Source: Fibrisoma limi BUZ 3
GTDB lineage: Bacteria; Bacteroidota; Bacteroidia; Cytophagales; Spirosomataceae
Assembly: GCF_000296815.2 (NCBI RefSeq)
Contig: NZ_CAIT01000006.1
Coordinates: 1,961,212 to 2,025,211, forward strand
Direction: 5' to 3'
Length of the DNA stretch: 64,000 nt
In this document: positions 42,791 to 52,475 of the stretch, in pieces
How positions within the stretch are numbered: the stretch's first letter is position 1
Layout of the letters: each line of letters starts with the position of its first letter
Notes under the pieces: model-generated
What the model was told of the DNA's origin: nothing
The model's database searches: none
The model's input: the letters and a program-made list of their open reading frames with translations, nothing else
Translations under genes and position numbers: made by a program

Positions 42791-43570
42791 TCAAGCTTCT
42801 TTATATGCAGTCCTGAAAGCATTCAGCTTCCTGGCCAGATTTCGGGCACCGTCGGCAACGAACGTAGCGTCTGCTCCGCAGGCAATCATCCGAATACCCA
42901 GGTCGTGGTAAGTCTGATAATCGTCCGGATTGAAGAAAAGGATACCGGTCGCTTTGCCCGCCTTTTGGGCTGCATTGACCGTTTCCCGCAACGCTTCCTT
43001 AAACCGGGGGTGATCGAACTGCCCGAAAATACCCAGTTCCATAGACAAGTCGGCCGGACCAATGAACAGCACATCAACGCCGTCAATGGCCGCTACGTCG
43101 TCCAGGTGGTTCAGTACGTCGACGGTCTCGATTTGCACCACGCCCAGAATCGTTTCTCTCGATTCCTGGTAGTACTGATTAAAATTCTGAGCGAAGCCGC
43201 TGGCCCGTACCATTTTCGCTACGCCCCGGCTGCCATAGGGCGGATAATGCAAGCCGTTGACTACCTTCTGCGCATCGGCGGGCGTGGTGATTTTGGGGCA
43301 CATAATGCCTTCTGCGCCCATATCGAGCACCCGATGGATGCGCTGACTTTCGGAGCTCTCCACCCGCACAATAGCACCCGCGGCCGTGTGTTCGAGCGCC
43401 TGTAACTGGAACAGTACGTCTTTTTCAGACCCGGCTCCGTGTTCGAGATCGATCAGTACCCAGTCAAATCCGGCCTGCCCGACAATCTCGGCGGTCAGTG
43501 AACTACCCAGATTCAGCCAGCACCCATTGAGGGTTTCGCCTTGCTTTAATCGTTGCTTGAGATTCTTCAT
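42791..43570 (-). CDS. garL: HpcH/HpaI family aldolase (2-dehydro-3-deoxyglucarate aldolase-like)
   Basis: A 259-residue class II pyruvate aldolase predicted to split 5-keto-4-deoxy- or 2-keto-3-deoxy-D-glucarate into pyruvate and tartronate semialdehyde. Family motifs: W-L-N-L-G-S-S-L-T-A-E-I-V-G near residue 18, VLIDLEHGAGSEKD, the metal/substrate region R-V-L-D-M-G-A-E-G-I-M-C-P-K, PPYGSRGVAKMVRAS, V-Q-I-E-T and V-D-V-L-F-I-G-P-A-D-L-S. The closely related 2-keto-3-deoxyrhamnonate aldolase looks similar, so the substrate is inferred from the glucarate context. It starts 28 bases after the SusD-like_2 stop and probably heads the catabolic part of the locus. Confidence 0.85.
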   Translation of the reverse strand: MKNLKQRLKQGETLNGCWLNLGSSLTAEIVGQAGFDWVLIDLEHGAGSEKDVLFQLQALEHTAAGAIVRVESSESQRIHRVLDMGAEGIMCPKITTPADAQKVVNGLHYPPYGSRGVAKMVRASGFAQNFNQYYQESRETILGVVQIETVDVLNHLDDVAAIDGVDVLFIGPADLSMELGIFGQFDHPRFKEALRETVNAAQKAGKATGILFFNPDDYQTYHDLGIRMIACGADATFVADGARNLARKLNAFRTAYKEA

Positions 43571-43598
43571 GTAGCAGGAAGACAGAAAAGAGAAAGCT

Positions 43599-45128
43599 CT
43601 ACTTTTTATCCCACCAAACTCTGGTATCCAGCAGATTAGGCCCCTGACGAGCGATGGCCTGCTCGACGTTGATTTTGTTCACATTTAACTCGGCGTCGGT
43701 GTAGGTCAGCCGCCGGATAAAAGGCTCCGTTTTGAGATCGCTGCCGGGATACGGATTAGGGGTCAGGACCGGGAAACCACTTCGCCGGAAATTGGCCCAG
43801 GTCTCGGGCCCAATCAGGAACGAAGCAACCCAATACTGTGTGTTGATTTGCTCCAGCTCCTTACCAGCTACCAGCGGATTAGCTTGCACGTACGTGGTGA
43901 TCGCCGGTTCGGCAATAGCTGTGCTCGCACCGTACAGGGCTAACTGCCGCATGTGAGCCCGTATGCCATTGGCGTACAAAGTCGCGGCATCGCCCGTTGT
44001 CCATTTCCGCACCACAGCTTCGGCCAGTAACAGTTGCGTTTGAGCGTAGGTAACCAGAAAACTCGGAGCCAGCAAGGCGGCCATGCGTGTACGGTCGAGT
44101 TGGCTGTAATCCCACAAACTGGCCAGTTTACTGGCTGTCACGGCGGCACTGATTGTCGTATTATCGTAGCCTAACGGTGCGCCAATCTGCACACCCGGAC
44201 TGCGGTTCGCCCGCGACTCCACCTGCTGCGCACCGCTCGTAGCGCCCACGTACCGGACGGCGATGGAAGCCAGCCGCGGATCGTTCGTCTTGCTGAGAAA
44301 ACTGACGAAATCGTCGGCCAAATAGAAAAATGCGGATTGCCCACCGTTCAACTGAGACCCAACCGGATTGGAAAAGTTAGCGGTATGACGGATAACGGCA
44401 TTATCGTCGTTGGACTGCATAACACCTCCTGCTACTGCCTTGGCCACGTATTCGCCGGCTTTGGTCGGGTTGACTTTAGAAAGCCGCATGGCCGCCCGCA
44501 GCAGCAACGAATAGCCGAGCCGTTTCCATCTGACGATGTCACCGTCGTACAGTACATCGTTGGCCACTTTAGGTTTTGCAGCGTTCAACCCCGCCGAAGC
44601 GGTTTCCAGTTCGGTCAGTATGTCGGTGTAAATCGATTCCTGCGTGTCATAAACAGGGGCAATTACGCCTTCCAGATAGCTTTTTCCAGCCTGCGTGTAC
44701 GGAATATCGCCGTAGGTATCCGTCAACACCATGAAGGAATATGCTTTCCAGATCCGGGCCATGTTGTAGAGATTGGAGCGATCCGGATTATCCTTTGTTT
44801 TGGCAATCACATCAACCAGTTCCCGGATGATATTGGGATAGTAGGCATTCCAGTTTCCGGCCGCTACGTTTCGATTGTCCTGATTGAAATTAGCTGCCGA
44901 CCCCTGTCCGCTGAACGGCGTAATCATCTGCTTTACGATGGTCGTTTCGTAACTCAGATTACCGTAGCCGGGTGTGCTGGCCACAATGGCGGTGTTTAAC
45001 TGATAACTGGGTTCTACGGCGGTCAGCGCAATCGGGTTAATATTCATTTCATCAAACCCGCTATCGCACGATGCCAGCCAGAACAGGGCAATGAGCCAAC
45101 TCAGAAGGCGTGTATTAATCTTTTTCAT
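43599..45128 (-). CDS. SusD-like_2 family outer-membrane lipoprotein
   Basis: A 509-residue lipoprotein (signal 1-20, lipobox W-L-A-S-C with Cys 21) followed by F-D-E-M-N-I-N-P, the usual opening of the SusD-like_2 group, which is distinct from classical SusD. Other marks are ARIWKAYSFMVLTDTYGDIPY, W-K-R-L-G-Y-S-L-L-L-R-A-A-M-R-L-S, a DDFVSFLSKTNDPRL block and a C-terminal region with F-R-R-S-G-F-P and P-F-I-R-R-L-T-Y. It acts as the surface lid of the SusC porin encoded 45 bases upstream. Sugar-acid ligands are suggested by the downstream glucarate genes; the binding site cannot be inferred. Confidence 0.92.
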   Translation of the reverse strand: MKKINTRLLSWLIALFWLASCDSGFDEMNINPIALTAVEPSYQLNTAIVASTPGYGNLSYETTIVKQMITPFSGQGSAANFNQDNRNVAAGNWNAYYPNIIRELVDVIAKTKDNPDRSNLYNMARIWKAYSFMVLTDTYGDIPYTQAGKSYLEGVIAPVYDTQESIYTDILTELETASAGLNAAKPKVANDVLYDGDIVRWKRLGYSLLLRAAMRLSKVNPTKAGEYVAKAVAGGVMQSNDDNAVIRHTANFSNPVGSQLNGGQSAFFYLADDFVSFLSKTNDPRLASIAVRYVGATSGAQQVESRANRSPGVQIGAPLGYDNTTISAAVTASKLASLWDYSQLDRTRMAALLAPSFLVTYAQTQLLLAEAVVRKWTTGDAATLYANGIRAHMRQLALYGASTAIAEPAITTYVQANPLVAGKELEQINTQYWVASFLIGPETWANFRRSGFPVLTPNPYPGSDLKTEPFIRRLTYTDAELNVNKINVEQAIARQGPNLLDTRVWWDKK

Positions 45129-45173
45129 GGTCGTCTCGGTTTGGTGGTTCAGGAATTAGCCACTATGAAATCG

Positions 45174-48100
45174 TTAAAACCGAACATTAAGGTTGAAGCC
45201 AACGCTGCGGGTGATGGGCAAACCGGTGGCTTCCAGGCCGATGAGGTTGTCGGAGGGGAAACCAAACTGTTCGGGGTGGATATTGGGCACCCACTTCTTC
45301 AGTACGGCGACGTTGTTGGCCACGGCATTCAACCGGACGCCTTTAATGAAAAAAGTGGTTGGCAGAAAACGGCTGAAATCGTAACCAAGCGTTACCTGCC
45401 GAAGCTGCCAGAGACCCGCGTTGTAGACAAACTCTTCGGCGATGTTCTGCGAGCGTACCGTTTCGTAGTAAGCCTGCACGCCGGATTTGGTCTGGTTGAC
45501 TTCACCGTTCGGATTGACCCCGTTCCCGATCACGTAGTTTTCGGCCCGGCCGACCAGCGTAGCTTTGTGCAGACCATGACGCCAGGCGTTATGATTGGTG
45601 CCCGAAATCATCTTGTGGCCTAGCTTGAAATCGATCAGGAACGATAGGTTTATGCCTTTGTAACTGAAGCTGTTCGTAACACCGCCTACCCACAACGGCA
45701 ATGCGCTGCCAAAGCTGATCTGCGTGGGTGTCCGCAACGGTCGTCCGTTACCGGCGTCGAAAACCTGCCGGCCCATCCCATCCCGCAGGTAGCCAAATCC
45801 AAACAACTGACCTATCGGCAAACCAACCACCTGCCGGAGCTCACCGGTAAAATCGCCGGTGCCAACGGTGATCATATTGTCGCTGATGCCACTGCCCAGA
45901 TTAAGCACTTTCGTGACGTTGTAGGCCGCATTGACGGTGATATTCCAGTCAAACCGGGGCACCTTAATGGGCGAAAAGTTGACCAGCATTTCGACGCCCT
46001 GGTTCCGGCTTTCCCCTACGTTGATTAGCTGGTTGGCATAACCGCCCGCGTTGGAGATCTGAGCGCGCAGAATCTGATCCGACGACAGTTTATCGTAGTA
46101 CGTCAGGTCCAGCCCCAGGAGGTTATTGAACAACTTCAACTCCAGCCCGACTTCCTTTTCGGACACCCGCATGGGGCGCAGATTCGCATTGGGAACTGTG
46201 GCACCGCTGATACTGGCTAGGGGCTGCGGGGTTCCGCCAGCCGAGGGAAACTGCTGGGAATTAATGCTGTAGAACAGGTTATTGGCATACGGCGACACGT
46301 CGGTATCGCTGCCTACTTCGGCATAAGCGGCCCTGATTTTACCGAACGTCAGCCAGCCCGGCAATACGGACGCAAACGCCTGGGAGAACACAAAACTGGC
46401 CGTGATAGACGGATACAGAATGCTCCTGTTGGCGGGCGACAAGGTGGAAAACCAGTCGTTCCGCACGGTTCCGTTCAGAAATAGTACGTCTTTGTAAGAC
46501 ACCTCAGCCGACCCATACAGTGAGTTTACCTGCCGCTCTGATAGTTCATAAACAGGGTCACGAAGACGGCCATTGCCTAAGGTGTAAAGCCCCCTTGTGA
46601 AAAAGTCCTGGACGAAATCATTATGGCGGCTAATCTTCCGGTACATCTGATTACCACCTACGTTGACGTTGACGCCTATGTTGCCAAACGTACGATTCGC
46701 ACCCAACAGGAAGTCAGCATTAATTTCACGTACGTTTCGGACATCCTGCACGTACTGCCCATTAACGAAGCCAACCGGGGCCGGAGGCTGCCGCTGGCTA
46801 CCGGTAGGCAGGTTGTAATCCTGTTCGCGCGAGTAGTAATCCTGACCAACGCGCCCCTGCAGGAAGAGCCAGTCCGTAAAATTGTACCGCGCCGTCAGGT
46901 TGCCGAAAACGCGGTCTGTATTGATATTATCGAAACGCTGGAGGGCAAAATACGGGTTTGTCCGGTTCGTGAACCTCGACCAGACTACCTCATTACCGTT
47001 CGTATCCGTCGCGTATTTTTCCAGCAGGTCCAGCGGCATGGAATTAGCCATGTTGTACAGAACAACCGGGCTGTAGTCCTGCTCGGCGATGTTGGGCGGG
47101 TTCTTCCGGCTTTCGTTCGAATAGTTGACATTACCTGAAACGGTCAGCTTTTTGGCCAGCGTTTGCGTAAACCCCAGATTGATCGTTTTCCGATTATAGC
47201 CCGAACCCGGTAAGATTGTCTTGTTGTCCAGGTTGGATACCGACAGGCTAAACCCACCAAAGTCGTTACCCGACGAAAGCGTCAAGGTATTGGTCCAGGT
47301 GCTTCCGGTACGGTAGTAATTTGTGATTTGGTTGCGTTGCGGCACGTACGGTACCTCCACCCCGTCGAACAGAATTTGCGTCATGCCAGGCTGAAACTTC
47401 TCGCCAAAACTCCACTGCCCCGAAGTTGGAAAAGGAGCCGTCGGGCGAACACCATTCTCACCCTGCCCGTATTCGTACTGGTAGTCGGTGTAATCCAGGG
47501 GTGTATCGGTCGTGAAGTTGGTGTTGTACTCCAGTCCGATGCCGTTCCCGGAGCCTCTGTTTTTGGTCGTGATCATAATCACCCCGTCTTTGGCGCGTGA
47601 CCCGTACAAGGCCGAAGCTGCGGCTCCTTTCAAAACCGTCATCGTTTCGATGTTGTCGGGATTGATGCTGCTCAGGCCGTCCCCACCGTCGGAGGTACGG
47701 TTGCTGCCCCGCTCCGATACGTCCCCCCTGGCCCCGTAAGTCGTATTATCGATCGGTACGCCATTGACGACAATCAGGGGTGAATTATTCCCTCCGAAAG
47801 ACGATTGACCACGGATACGAATTTTACTGGTTCCGGCCGGACCCGATCCCAGCGAGGTGATATTCACCCCGGCAATCTTGCCCTGCAAGGCGTTCATGAA
47901 GTTGGTCGTACGGTTTACCGTTATCTGCTCCGACGCTACCGTAGCCGTCGCGTACCCGATGCTTTTCGCCTGTTTTTTGATGCCAAGCGCCGTTACGACC
48001 ACCTCGCCGAGCGCCTTGCTTTCCGGGGTCATGGACACCTCTATCCGGGACTGATTACCCACGATCACCTCCTTACTTTCGTACCCTACGAAGCTGAACA

Positions 48101-48680
48101 CCAACACCGTAGCTGCATCGCGTACGTCAGGAACATCCAGTTGAAAGTCGCCCTGGGCGTTCGTACTCGTACCGCGTTGCGTTCCTTTGATCAGGACACT
48201 TACGCCGGGCAGGCCCGTGCCCTTTTCGTCGGTCACCCTGCCTCCCACCGTGCGTTTGGGCGATGCGGGTTCAGTAGCCTTTTCGTGCAGATCAACAGCC
48301 CCAGTCTGGTTAAAAACCGACGGAGTAGCTGACAAAACGATCTTTCTCCCTACCAGTTCATAACTGACTCTGAGGGGTTTCAGGAATTTAATCAGGACTT
48401 CCTCCAGGGTTGAGTTAGTGGCCTGAACACTGACCTTTTGCTTCGCGTCAATTACTTCGGAGCTGTACACAAACTGCACACCGGTCGCCTTTTCGATGTC
48501 GGTCAATACCTTTTTAATCTCCTGGTTTTCGGCACGTAACGTCAGGCGTTTACTCAGATACTCCTGCGCCTTTATGGGGTGCGCGTAGGATACGCCCGCC
48601 AGCAAAAACATAACTAAACCCTGCGTCAGCGAAAAACTCGTGAGCTTCAGCCAGCGCTGCCTGTAAAGGTGTTTTCTCAT
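45174..48680 (-). CDS. SusC/RagA TonB-linked outer-membrane protein with STN domain
   Basis: An 1168-residue TonB-dependent importer. ATG 48680 (M-R-K-H-L-Y-R-Q-R-W) begins the signal region; further upstream codons are not signal-like. It has an STN domain (about 45-110: KRLTLRAENQEIKKVLTDIE, V-Q-F-V-Y-S-S-E-V-I), a carboxypeptidase-like domain (V-G-G-R-V-T-D ... GLPGVSVLIKGTQRGTSTN), then L-G-E-V-V-V-T-A-L-G-I-K-K. The plug carries I-R-I-R-G-Q-S-S-F-G-G-N and P-L-I-V-V-N-G-V-P-I, and the barrel ends F-N-L-N-V-R-F. The gene order sigma-FecR-SusC-SusD predicts induction by the imported ligand through FecR. Confidence 0.96.
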   Translation of the reverse strand: MRKHLYRQRWLKLTSFSLTQGLVMFLLAGVSYAHPIKAQEYLSKRLTLRAENQEIKKVLTDIEKATGVQFVYSSEVIDAKQKVSVQATNSTLEEVLIKFLKPLRVSYELVGRKIVLSATPSVFNQTGAVDLHEKATEPASPKRTVGGRVTDEKGTGLPGVSVLIKGTQRGTSTNAQGDFQLDVPDVRDAATVLVFSFVGYESKEVIVGNQSRIEVSMTPESKALGEVVVTALGIKKQAKSIGYATATVASEQITVNRTTNFMNALQGKIAGVNITSLGSGPAGTSKIRIRGQSSFGGNNSPLIVVNGVPIDNTTYGARGDVSERGSNRTSDGGDGLSSINPDNIETMTVLKGAAASALYGSRAKDGVIMITTKNRGSGNGIGLEYNTNFTTDTPLDYTDYQYEYGQGENGVRPTAPFPTSGQWSFGEKFQPGMTQILFDGVEVPYVPQRNQITNYYRTGSTWTNTLTLSSGNDFGGFSLSVSNLDNKTILPGSGYNRKTINLGFTQTLAKKLTVSGNVNYSNESRKNPPNIAEQDYSPVVLYNMANSMPLDLLEKYATDTNGNEVVWSRFTNRTNPYFALQRFDNINTDRVFGNLTARYNFTDWLFLQGRVGQDYYSREQDYNLPTGSQRQPPAPVGFVNGQYVQDVRNVREINADFLLGANRTFGNIGVNVNVGGNQMYRKISRHNDFVQDFFTRGLYTLGNGRLRDPVYELSERQVNSLYGSAEVSYKDVLFLNGTVRNDWFSTLSPANRSILYPSITASFVFSQAFASVLPGWLTFGKIRAAYAEVGSDTDVSPYANNLFYSINSQQFPSAGGTPQPLASISGATVPNANLRPMRVSEKEVGLELKLFNNLLGLDLTYYDKLSSDQILRAQISNAGGYANQLINVGESRNQGVEMLVNFSPIKVPRFDWNITVNAAYNVTKVLNLGSGISDNMITVGTGDFTGELRQVVGLPIGQLFGFGYLRDGMGRQVFDAGNGRPLRTPTQISFGSALPLWVGGVTNSFSYKGINLSFLIDFKLGHKMISGTNHNAWRHGLHKATLVGRAENYVIGNGVNPNGEVNQTKSGVQAYYETVRSQNIAEEFVYNAGLWQLRQVTLGYDFSRFLPTTFFIKGVRLNAVANNVAVLKKWVPNIHPEQFGFPSDNLIGLEATGLPITRSVGFNLNVRF

Positions 48681-48749
48681 TGTTTTGACGGTTAAAGGGG
48701 TTAGGATTGAGAGCACTCGCAACGAGTGGCCCCTGAGCAAGGAAAAGCA

Positions 48750-49862
48750 TCAATGGATAGCCTGTCGGCTGATCACAATCTGACCATCCGTTATCTGGTA
48801 GGTTGCCGAAGCTGCCTTACACAGCAGATCCAGCTTTTCATAGAGCGATTCGTTCGACAGCGTAGCCGTAATTCTGCACGCCTGAAAATTTTGTTCATCG
48901 AACTGAATCGGGATTCCGTAACTCTTTTCCAACTGGCGCAAAATCACCGACAGCGCTACGGCATCGTACACAAACTGCGTTTCCTGACTGCTTCTGGAAA
49001 CTACGGCTGGGTTAGCCACCAGCGTCTTCGTCAGATTTCCATCGCTCTTCTCAAAAATGGCGGCCTGATTCGCGTGTAAAATCAAGCCACTGACCTCTTT
49101 ATTGCCGGGTTTCTGGGTAACCCTGGCTTTGTACACCGACACCTTCCCCGACAGCACCTGTACCGTGATCTTCTGGTCCGAATCGAAAGCCCGCACAACA
49201 AAGCGGGTACCAAGCACTTTCGTGACTGTTTCACCGGAGTAGACCATAAACGGCTGGTTACGTCGCGTCACCGAAAAACTGGCTTCTCCCGTCAGGTGTA
49301 CAACCCGGGAATCAGTGGCAAAATGGGACGGATAACGAAGCCGGCTTTTTGGACTCAGCAACACGTCCGAACCGTCGGTCAGCACGACCCGAAGCGGATG
49401 TCGGGTGTTGTTGATTGTCTCAACCAGCTGGTTGATTGGGGCTTCCCGTAACTGAGCCGGTAACTGACCGGGCTTGTCCAACGAACCGTACCACATCAGG
49501 CCGCTAACAACCGCCACAACGGCGGCCACGGCCATGCCCCACCGAAACGCGTATCGGAACGGCGTCGGTGCGTCATCATCCCTGAGATCTGACGAAACCA
49601 GTTGGCGATAGGGGCTGTACGAGCTGGCGCTTTCGATTAGCTTCTCCGTTTCTCGTCTGATTTCAGCGTCACTGATACGTTCGGGAGCAACCGTTGCCGC
49701 CCGGATGAACTGTTCGGCCTGCCGAAACGCTTCCTGTTTTTCGGGATAACGCTCAGGAAACGATAGCCAGAAGGATTGCCGATTGCCCTGTCCCTGCACC
49801 CACTCCTGAAAGCTTTCGTCCTGGATAAAATCCGCTACCGTATAGGTTTCGTAGTTTTTCAT
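48750..49862 (-). CDS. FecR family anti-sigma regulator
   Basis: A 370-residue FecR-like inner-membrane regulator. The cytoplasmic part (1-110) has Y-T-V-A-D-F-I-Q-D-E-S-F-Q-E-W-V and ends before a membrane helix about 123-142 (WGMAVAAVVAVVSGLMWYG). The periplasmic FecR core contains L-T-D-G-S-D-V-L-L, V-H-L-T-G-E-A-S-F-S-V and V-L-G-T-R-F-V-V-R-A-F. The C-terminal DUF4974-type region has F-V-Y-D-A-V-A-L-S-V-I-L-R-Q-L-E-K-S-Y. It lies 16 bases after the sigma gene and 69 before susC, so all three are probably one signalling unit. Confidence 0.95.
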   Translation of the reverse strand: MKNYETYTVADFIQDESFQEWVQGQGNRQSFWLSFPERYPEKQEAFRQAEQFIRAATVAPERISDAEIRRETEKLIESASSYSPYRQLVSSDLRDDDAPTPFRYAFRWGMAVAAVVAVVSGLMWYGSLDKPGQLPAQLREAPINQLVETINNTRHPLRVVLTDGSDVLLSPKSRLRYPSHFATDSRVVHLTGEASFSVTRRNQPFMVYSGETVTKVLGTRFVVRAFDSDQKITVQVLSGKVSVYKARVTQKPGNKEVSGLILHANQAAIFEKSDGNLTKTLVANPAVVSRSSQETQFVYDAVALSVILRQLEKSYGIPIQFDEQNFQACRITATLSNESLYEKLDLLCKAASATYQITDGQIVISRQAIH

Positions 49863-49878
49863 CGCTGTTGGCTATGGA

Positions 49879-50514
49879 TTAGGATACGAGACTTTGCAGT
49901 AGGTGAACCAGTACCCCTACGGTGCTGATTGTCCAGTTCTTACGCAGGCTGTTCAGCGACTTTTGCAGCAGATTATACACCGATTGCCGACCGAGATGCA
50001 TGATCTCCGCAATCTGCTCGAAACTAAGATTCTGGTAGAAACGCAGGTAGATGAGTTCTTTCTGGCGCTGTGGTAAATGATTCAGTACGCGCTCCAGCCG
50101 CCGGATCTGATACACTTCGTGTTCTTCTTCAATGAGCCGGATATCGGCAGCAAACTCGACCGAAAACGAATAGTCATCAGAAAGATCGGCCTGATGAGCA
50201 CCCTGCGTTTTTGACAACTCACGCAGGATGCGGGTTTTGAGCACGACCAACAGATAAGACCGCACATTCTCAACCGAACTGATGGAATCCTGAATCTTCC
50301 AGAGATTGACAAAAACCTCCTGGATGCAGTCTTTTACAAACTCACGATCCGCGTGCAGACGCACCCCCCAGTGAAAGAGGTCGGCGTAGTAGCTTTGCAT
50401 GAGCTTCGCGAGGGCGTAGATGTCGCCCGCCCGGTATTCCTGCCAAAGTTGTTGTGCTTCATCCGAGGGTAACCGTCTGACCATAACCAGGAGTGCCTTT
50501 GGTATGATGATCAA
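49879..50514 (-). CDS. ECF sigma-70 factor
   Basis: A sigma factor of 211 residues (201 if the internal ATG at 50484, M-V-R-R-L-P-S-D-E-A, is used; the first ten residues are hydrophobic and may be spurious). Region 2 includes A-D-R-E-F-V-K-D-C-I-Q-E-V-F-V-N-L-W; region 4 is HLPQRQKELIYLRFYQNLS then F-E-Q-I-A-E-I-M-H-L-G-R-Q-S-V-Y-N-L-L. It is the first gene of the sigma-FecR-SusC-SusD locus and should be held by the FecR-like protein until substrate binds SusC. The 183 bases upstream are AT-rich and show no other gene. Confidence 0.93.
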   Translation of the reverse strand: MIIIPKALLVMVRRLPSDEAQQLWQEYRAGDIYALAKLMQSYYADLFHWGVRLHADREFVKDCIQEVFVNLWKIQDSISSVENVRSYLLVVLKTRILRELSKTQGAHQADLSDDYSFSVEFAADIRLIEEEHEVYQIRRLERVLNHLPQRQKELIYLRFYQNLSFEQIAEIMHLGRQSVYNLLQKSLNSLRKNWTISTVGVLVHLLQSLVS

Positions 50515-50697
50515 ATTTTCGGGAAAAGCTAACCTATATTTTAATACTATTTTTCTAAAAAATTAGAAAATACCCATATACAGAAAGAATGTATCCTTAT
50601 TGGTAGACGAAAGCGCGAGGCTAACACCGACCGGTTTACCTTGTTTAGCCTGATGTTTTTAGTCTGACGTTGTTACCGGCTTCAGCACTGAAAAACG

Positions 50698-51294
50698 TCA
50701 ATACGTCCGCAACACGCGCAACCGATGATTTTTGTTGATTCGGTACCGTGGATTACTCAGTTGGTGGAAAATGCCCCCGCTTAAGGCCAGTATACCGGTG
50801 ACGGGCAGTAACGTGGGATCAACCTGCCCGGAATTAATCACGCTGGCCGCAAAATAAACCACCCCGGCAATGGGCAGCATGGTACCGGCGGCCGTTACGA
50901 ACGGAATCCGGCGGTGAATGTATATGCGCTGCACTTCATCCAGCCGGAACGTAACGGGCTCGTCGCGGTTCATGACCTCATTGGCCAGTAAAATTGTGAA
51001 TGCCGTATCAGAAACGGCGTAGAGTTGTTCGCGGTATTTTTGGCCCCGGGCTTTGAAATGCACTTCGTCGCCTTCGAAGAAGCGATACCGCCGAAACCCA
51101 CCGAGTGCCGGGGTCACATCGAGGGCGAGATAGCGGGATGGCCGTAGCAGGGCTGTGTAGGAAGCTCCTTTGCGTTGCAGGAGTTGTTCAGTCGTTAAGG
51201 TATCGGTTGGCTGGGCCATCAGGCCGGTAGCCGCCAGTGCCATACAGCCGGTTAAGAGCAAGACAAGCAAGTAGCGAACGTTCTCCAATTTCAT
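50698..51294 (-). CDS. Hypothetical secreted/membrane protein
   Basis: I do not recognise this 198-residue protein. ATG 51294 (M-K-L-E-N-V-R-Y) begins a signal peptide or anchor (L-L-V-L-L-L-T-G-C-M-A-L-A-A-T-G-L-M-A-Q). The middle (residues about 45-125) looks like a beta-rich domain: Y-L-A-L-D-V-T-P, RYRFFEGDEVHFKARGQKY, L-Y-A-V-S-D-T-A-F-T-I-L and RLDEVQRIYIHRRIPF. Two hydrophobic segments follow (AAGTMLPIAGVVYFAASVI; LLPVTGILALSGGIFHQL), then a basic tail. Similar layouts occur in Bacteroidota proteins that may sense or bind at the envelope, but no role can be stated. It diverges from the dehydrogenase gene, 105 bases away. Confidence 0.8.
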   Translation of the reverse strand: MKLENVRYLLVLLLTGCMALAATGLMAQPTDTLTTEQLLQRKGASYTALLRPSRYLALDVTPALGGFRRYRFFEGDEVHFKARGQKYREQLYAVSDTAFTILLANEVMNRDEPVTFRLDEVQRIYIHRRIPFVTAAGTMLPIAGVVYFAASVINSGQVDPTLLPVTGILALSGGIFHQLSNPRYRINKNHRLRVLRTY

Positions 51295-51399
51295 AGAATG
51301 AATGACGGTATTTGTCTTCAATAACGCCAAATGCACCCAATCGGTCCGAATTTTTTGGAAAGTTTAACCCATTCGACGGCTCTTGGCTAATTTGCGACC

Positions 51400-52467
51400 A
51401 TGATTGACGCCAAGCGACTTCGTACCTTCACTGAACAAATATTTGTGGCAATCGGCTGCTCCGAGACCGACGCCCGACTCTCCGCCGATGTGCTGATCAG
51501 CGCCGATCTGCGGGGCGTTGACTCGCACGGCGTAGCCCGACTACCGGGTTACGTCCGGCTCTACGACCACGGCCGACTCAATCCACAGCCCCGCATCCGG
51601 GTCATTCACGAAACCCCATCGACGGCCGTAGTCGACGGCGACCGGGGTCTAGGGCTAGTGGTTGGACCAGCCGCCATGCAGATCGCCATTGAGAAAGCCC
51701 GTGTGGCCGGAACCGGCTGGGTAGCGGTCAGAAATTCCAATCACTTCGGCATTGCGGGGTATCACGCCCTGCTGGCTACCGAGCACGACATGATCGGCCA
51801 GGCCATGACCCATGCCGCACCACTCGTAGCCCCGACCTTTTCGCTGGAGAAGATGCTGGGCACGAACCCCATCGCCGTGGCCGTACCAGCCCTTACCGAA
51901 CCGCCTTTCCTGGCTGATTTTGCCTCAACGGCCGTTGCCTACGGCAAACTCGAAATTCTGCAACGCAAAGGTCAGCCCGCGCCCATCGGCTGGGCACAGG
52001 ACGCGAATGGTGGCCCAACTACCGACAGCAACGCGGTCAAAAACGGCGGGGCCCTCCTTCCCCTGGGTTCTGACCGCGAACACGGCAGCCACAAAGGCTA
52101 CGGCCTGGGCGCTATCGTCGACATTTTTTCGGGCGTCTTGTCGGGAGCGAACTACGGCCCGTGGGTACCGCCCTTTGCTACGGCCGGATTCATGCAGGCC
52201 GACGAAGGCGTTGGTATCGGAACGGGCCACTTTTTCGGGGCGATGCGGATCGACGCCTTCCGCCCGGCCGATGAGTTCAAAGCCCACATGGATACCTGGA
52301 TTCAACGGTTCCGGTCGGCGAAGGCCGTAGACGGGCAGCGCGTGCTGGTCCCCGGCGACCCCGAGCGGGCCATGGAAGCCGAACGCCTGGTCACGGGCAT
52401 ACCGGTGCTGGAACCGGTGATCAAGAGCCTGGACGAACTGGGTGAGCGGTTCGGCATAACGTTGTAA
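51400..52467 (+). CDS. Ldh family (malate/L-lactate/ureidoglycolate-type) dehydrogenase
   Basis: A 355-residue NAD(P)-dependent oxidoreductase of the YlbC/ComC/MDH2 fold, unrelated to classical Rossmann lactate dehydrogenases. Motifs: A-D-L-R-G-V-D-S-H-G-V-A-R-L-P-G-Y (catalytic His near residue 48), V-D-G-D-R-G-L-G, VAVRNSNHFGIAGYHA, the L-G-T-N-P-I-A-V-A-V-P motif, F-A-S-T-A-V-A-Y-G-K-L, then LPLGSDREHGSHKGYGL. Members reduce or oxidise malate, lactate, sulfolactate, ureidoglycolate or keto acids; the specificity is not readable. A hairpin at 52476-52513 follows the stop. Confidence 0.92.
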   Translation: MIDAKRLRTFTEQIFVAIGCSETDARLSADVLISADLRGVDSHGVARLPGYVRLYDHGRLNPQPRIRVIHETPSTAVVDGDRGLGLVVGPAAMQIAIEKARVAGTGWVAVRNSNHFGIAGYHALLATEHDMIGQAMTHAAPLVAPTFSLEKMLGTNPIAVAVPALTEPPFLADFASTAVAYGKLEILQRKGQPAPIGWAQDANGGPTTDSNAVKNGGALLPLGSDREHGSHKGYGLGAIVDIFSGVLSGANYGPWVPPFATAGFMQADEGVGIGTGHFFGAMRIDAFRPADEFKAHMDTWIQRFRSAKAVDGQRVLVPGDPERAMEAERLVTGIPVLEPVIKSLDELGERFGITL

Positions 52468-52475
52468 TCGTTTGT

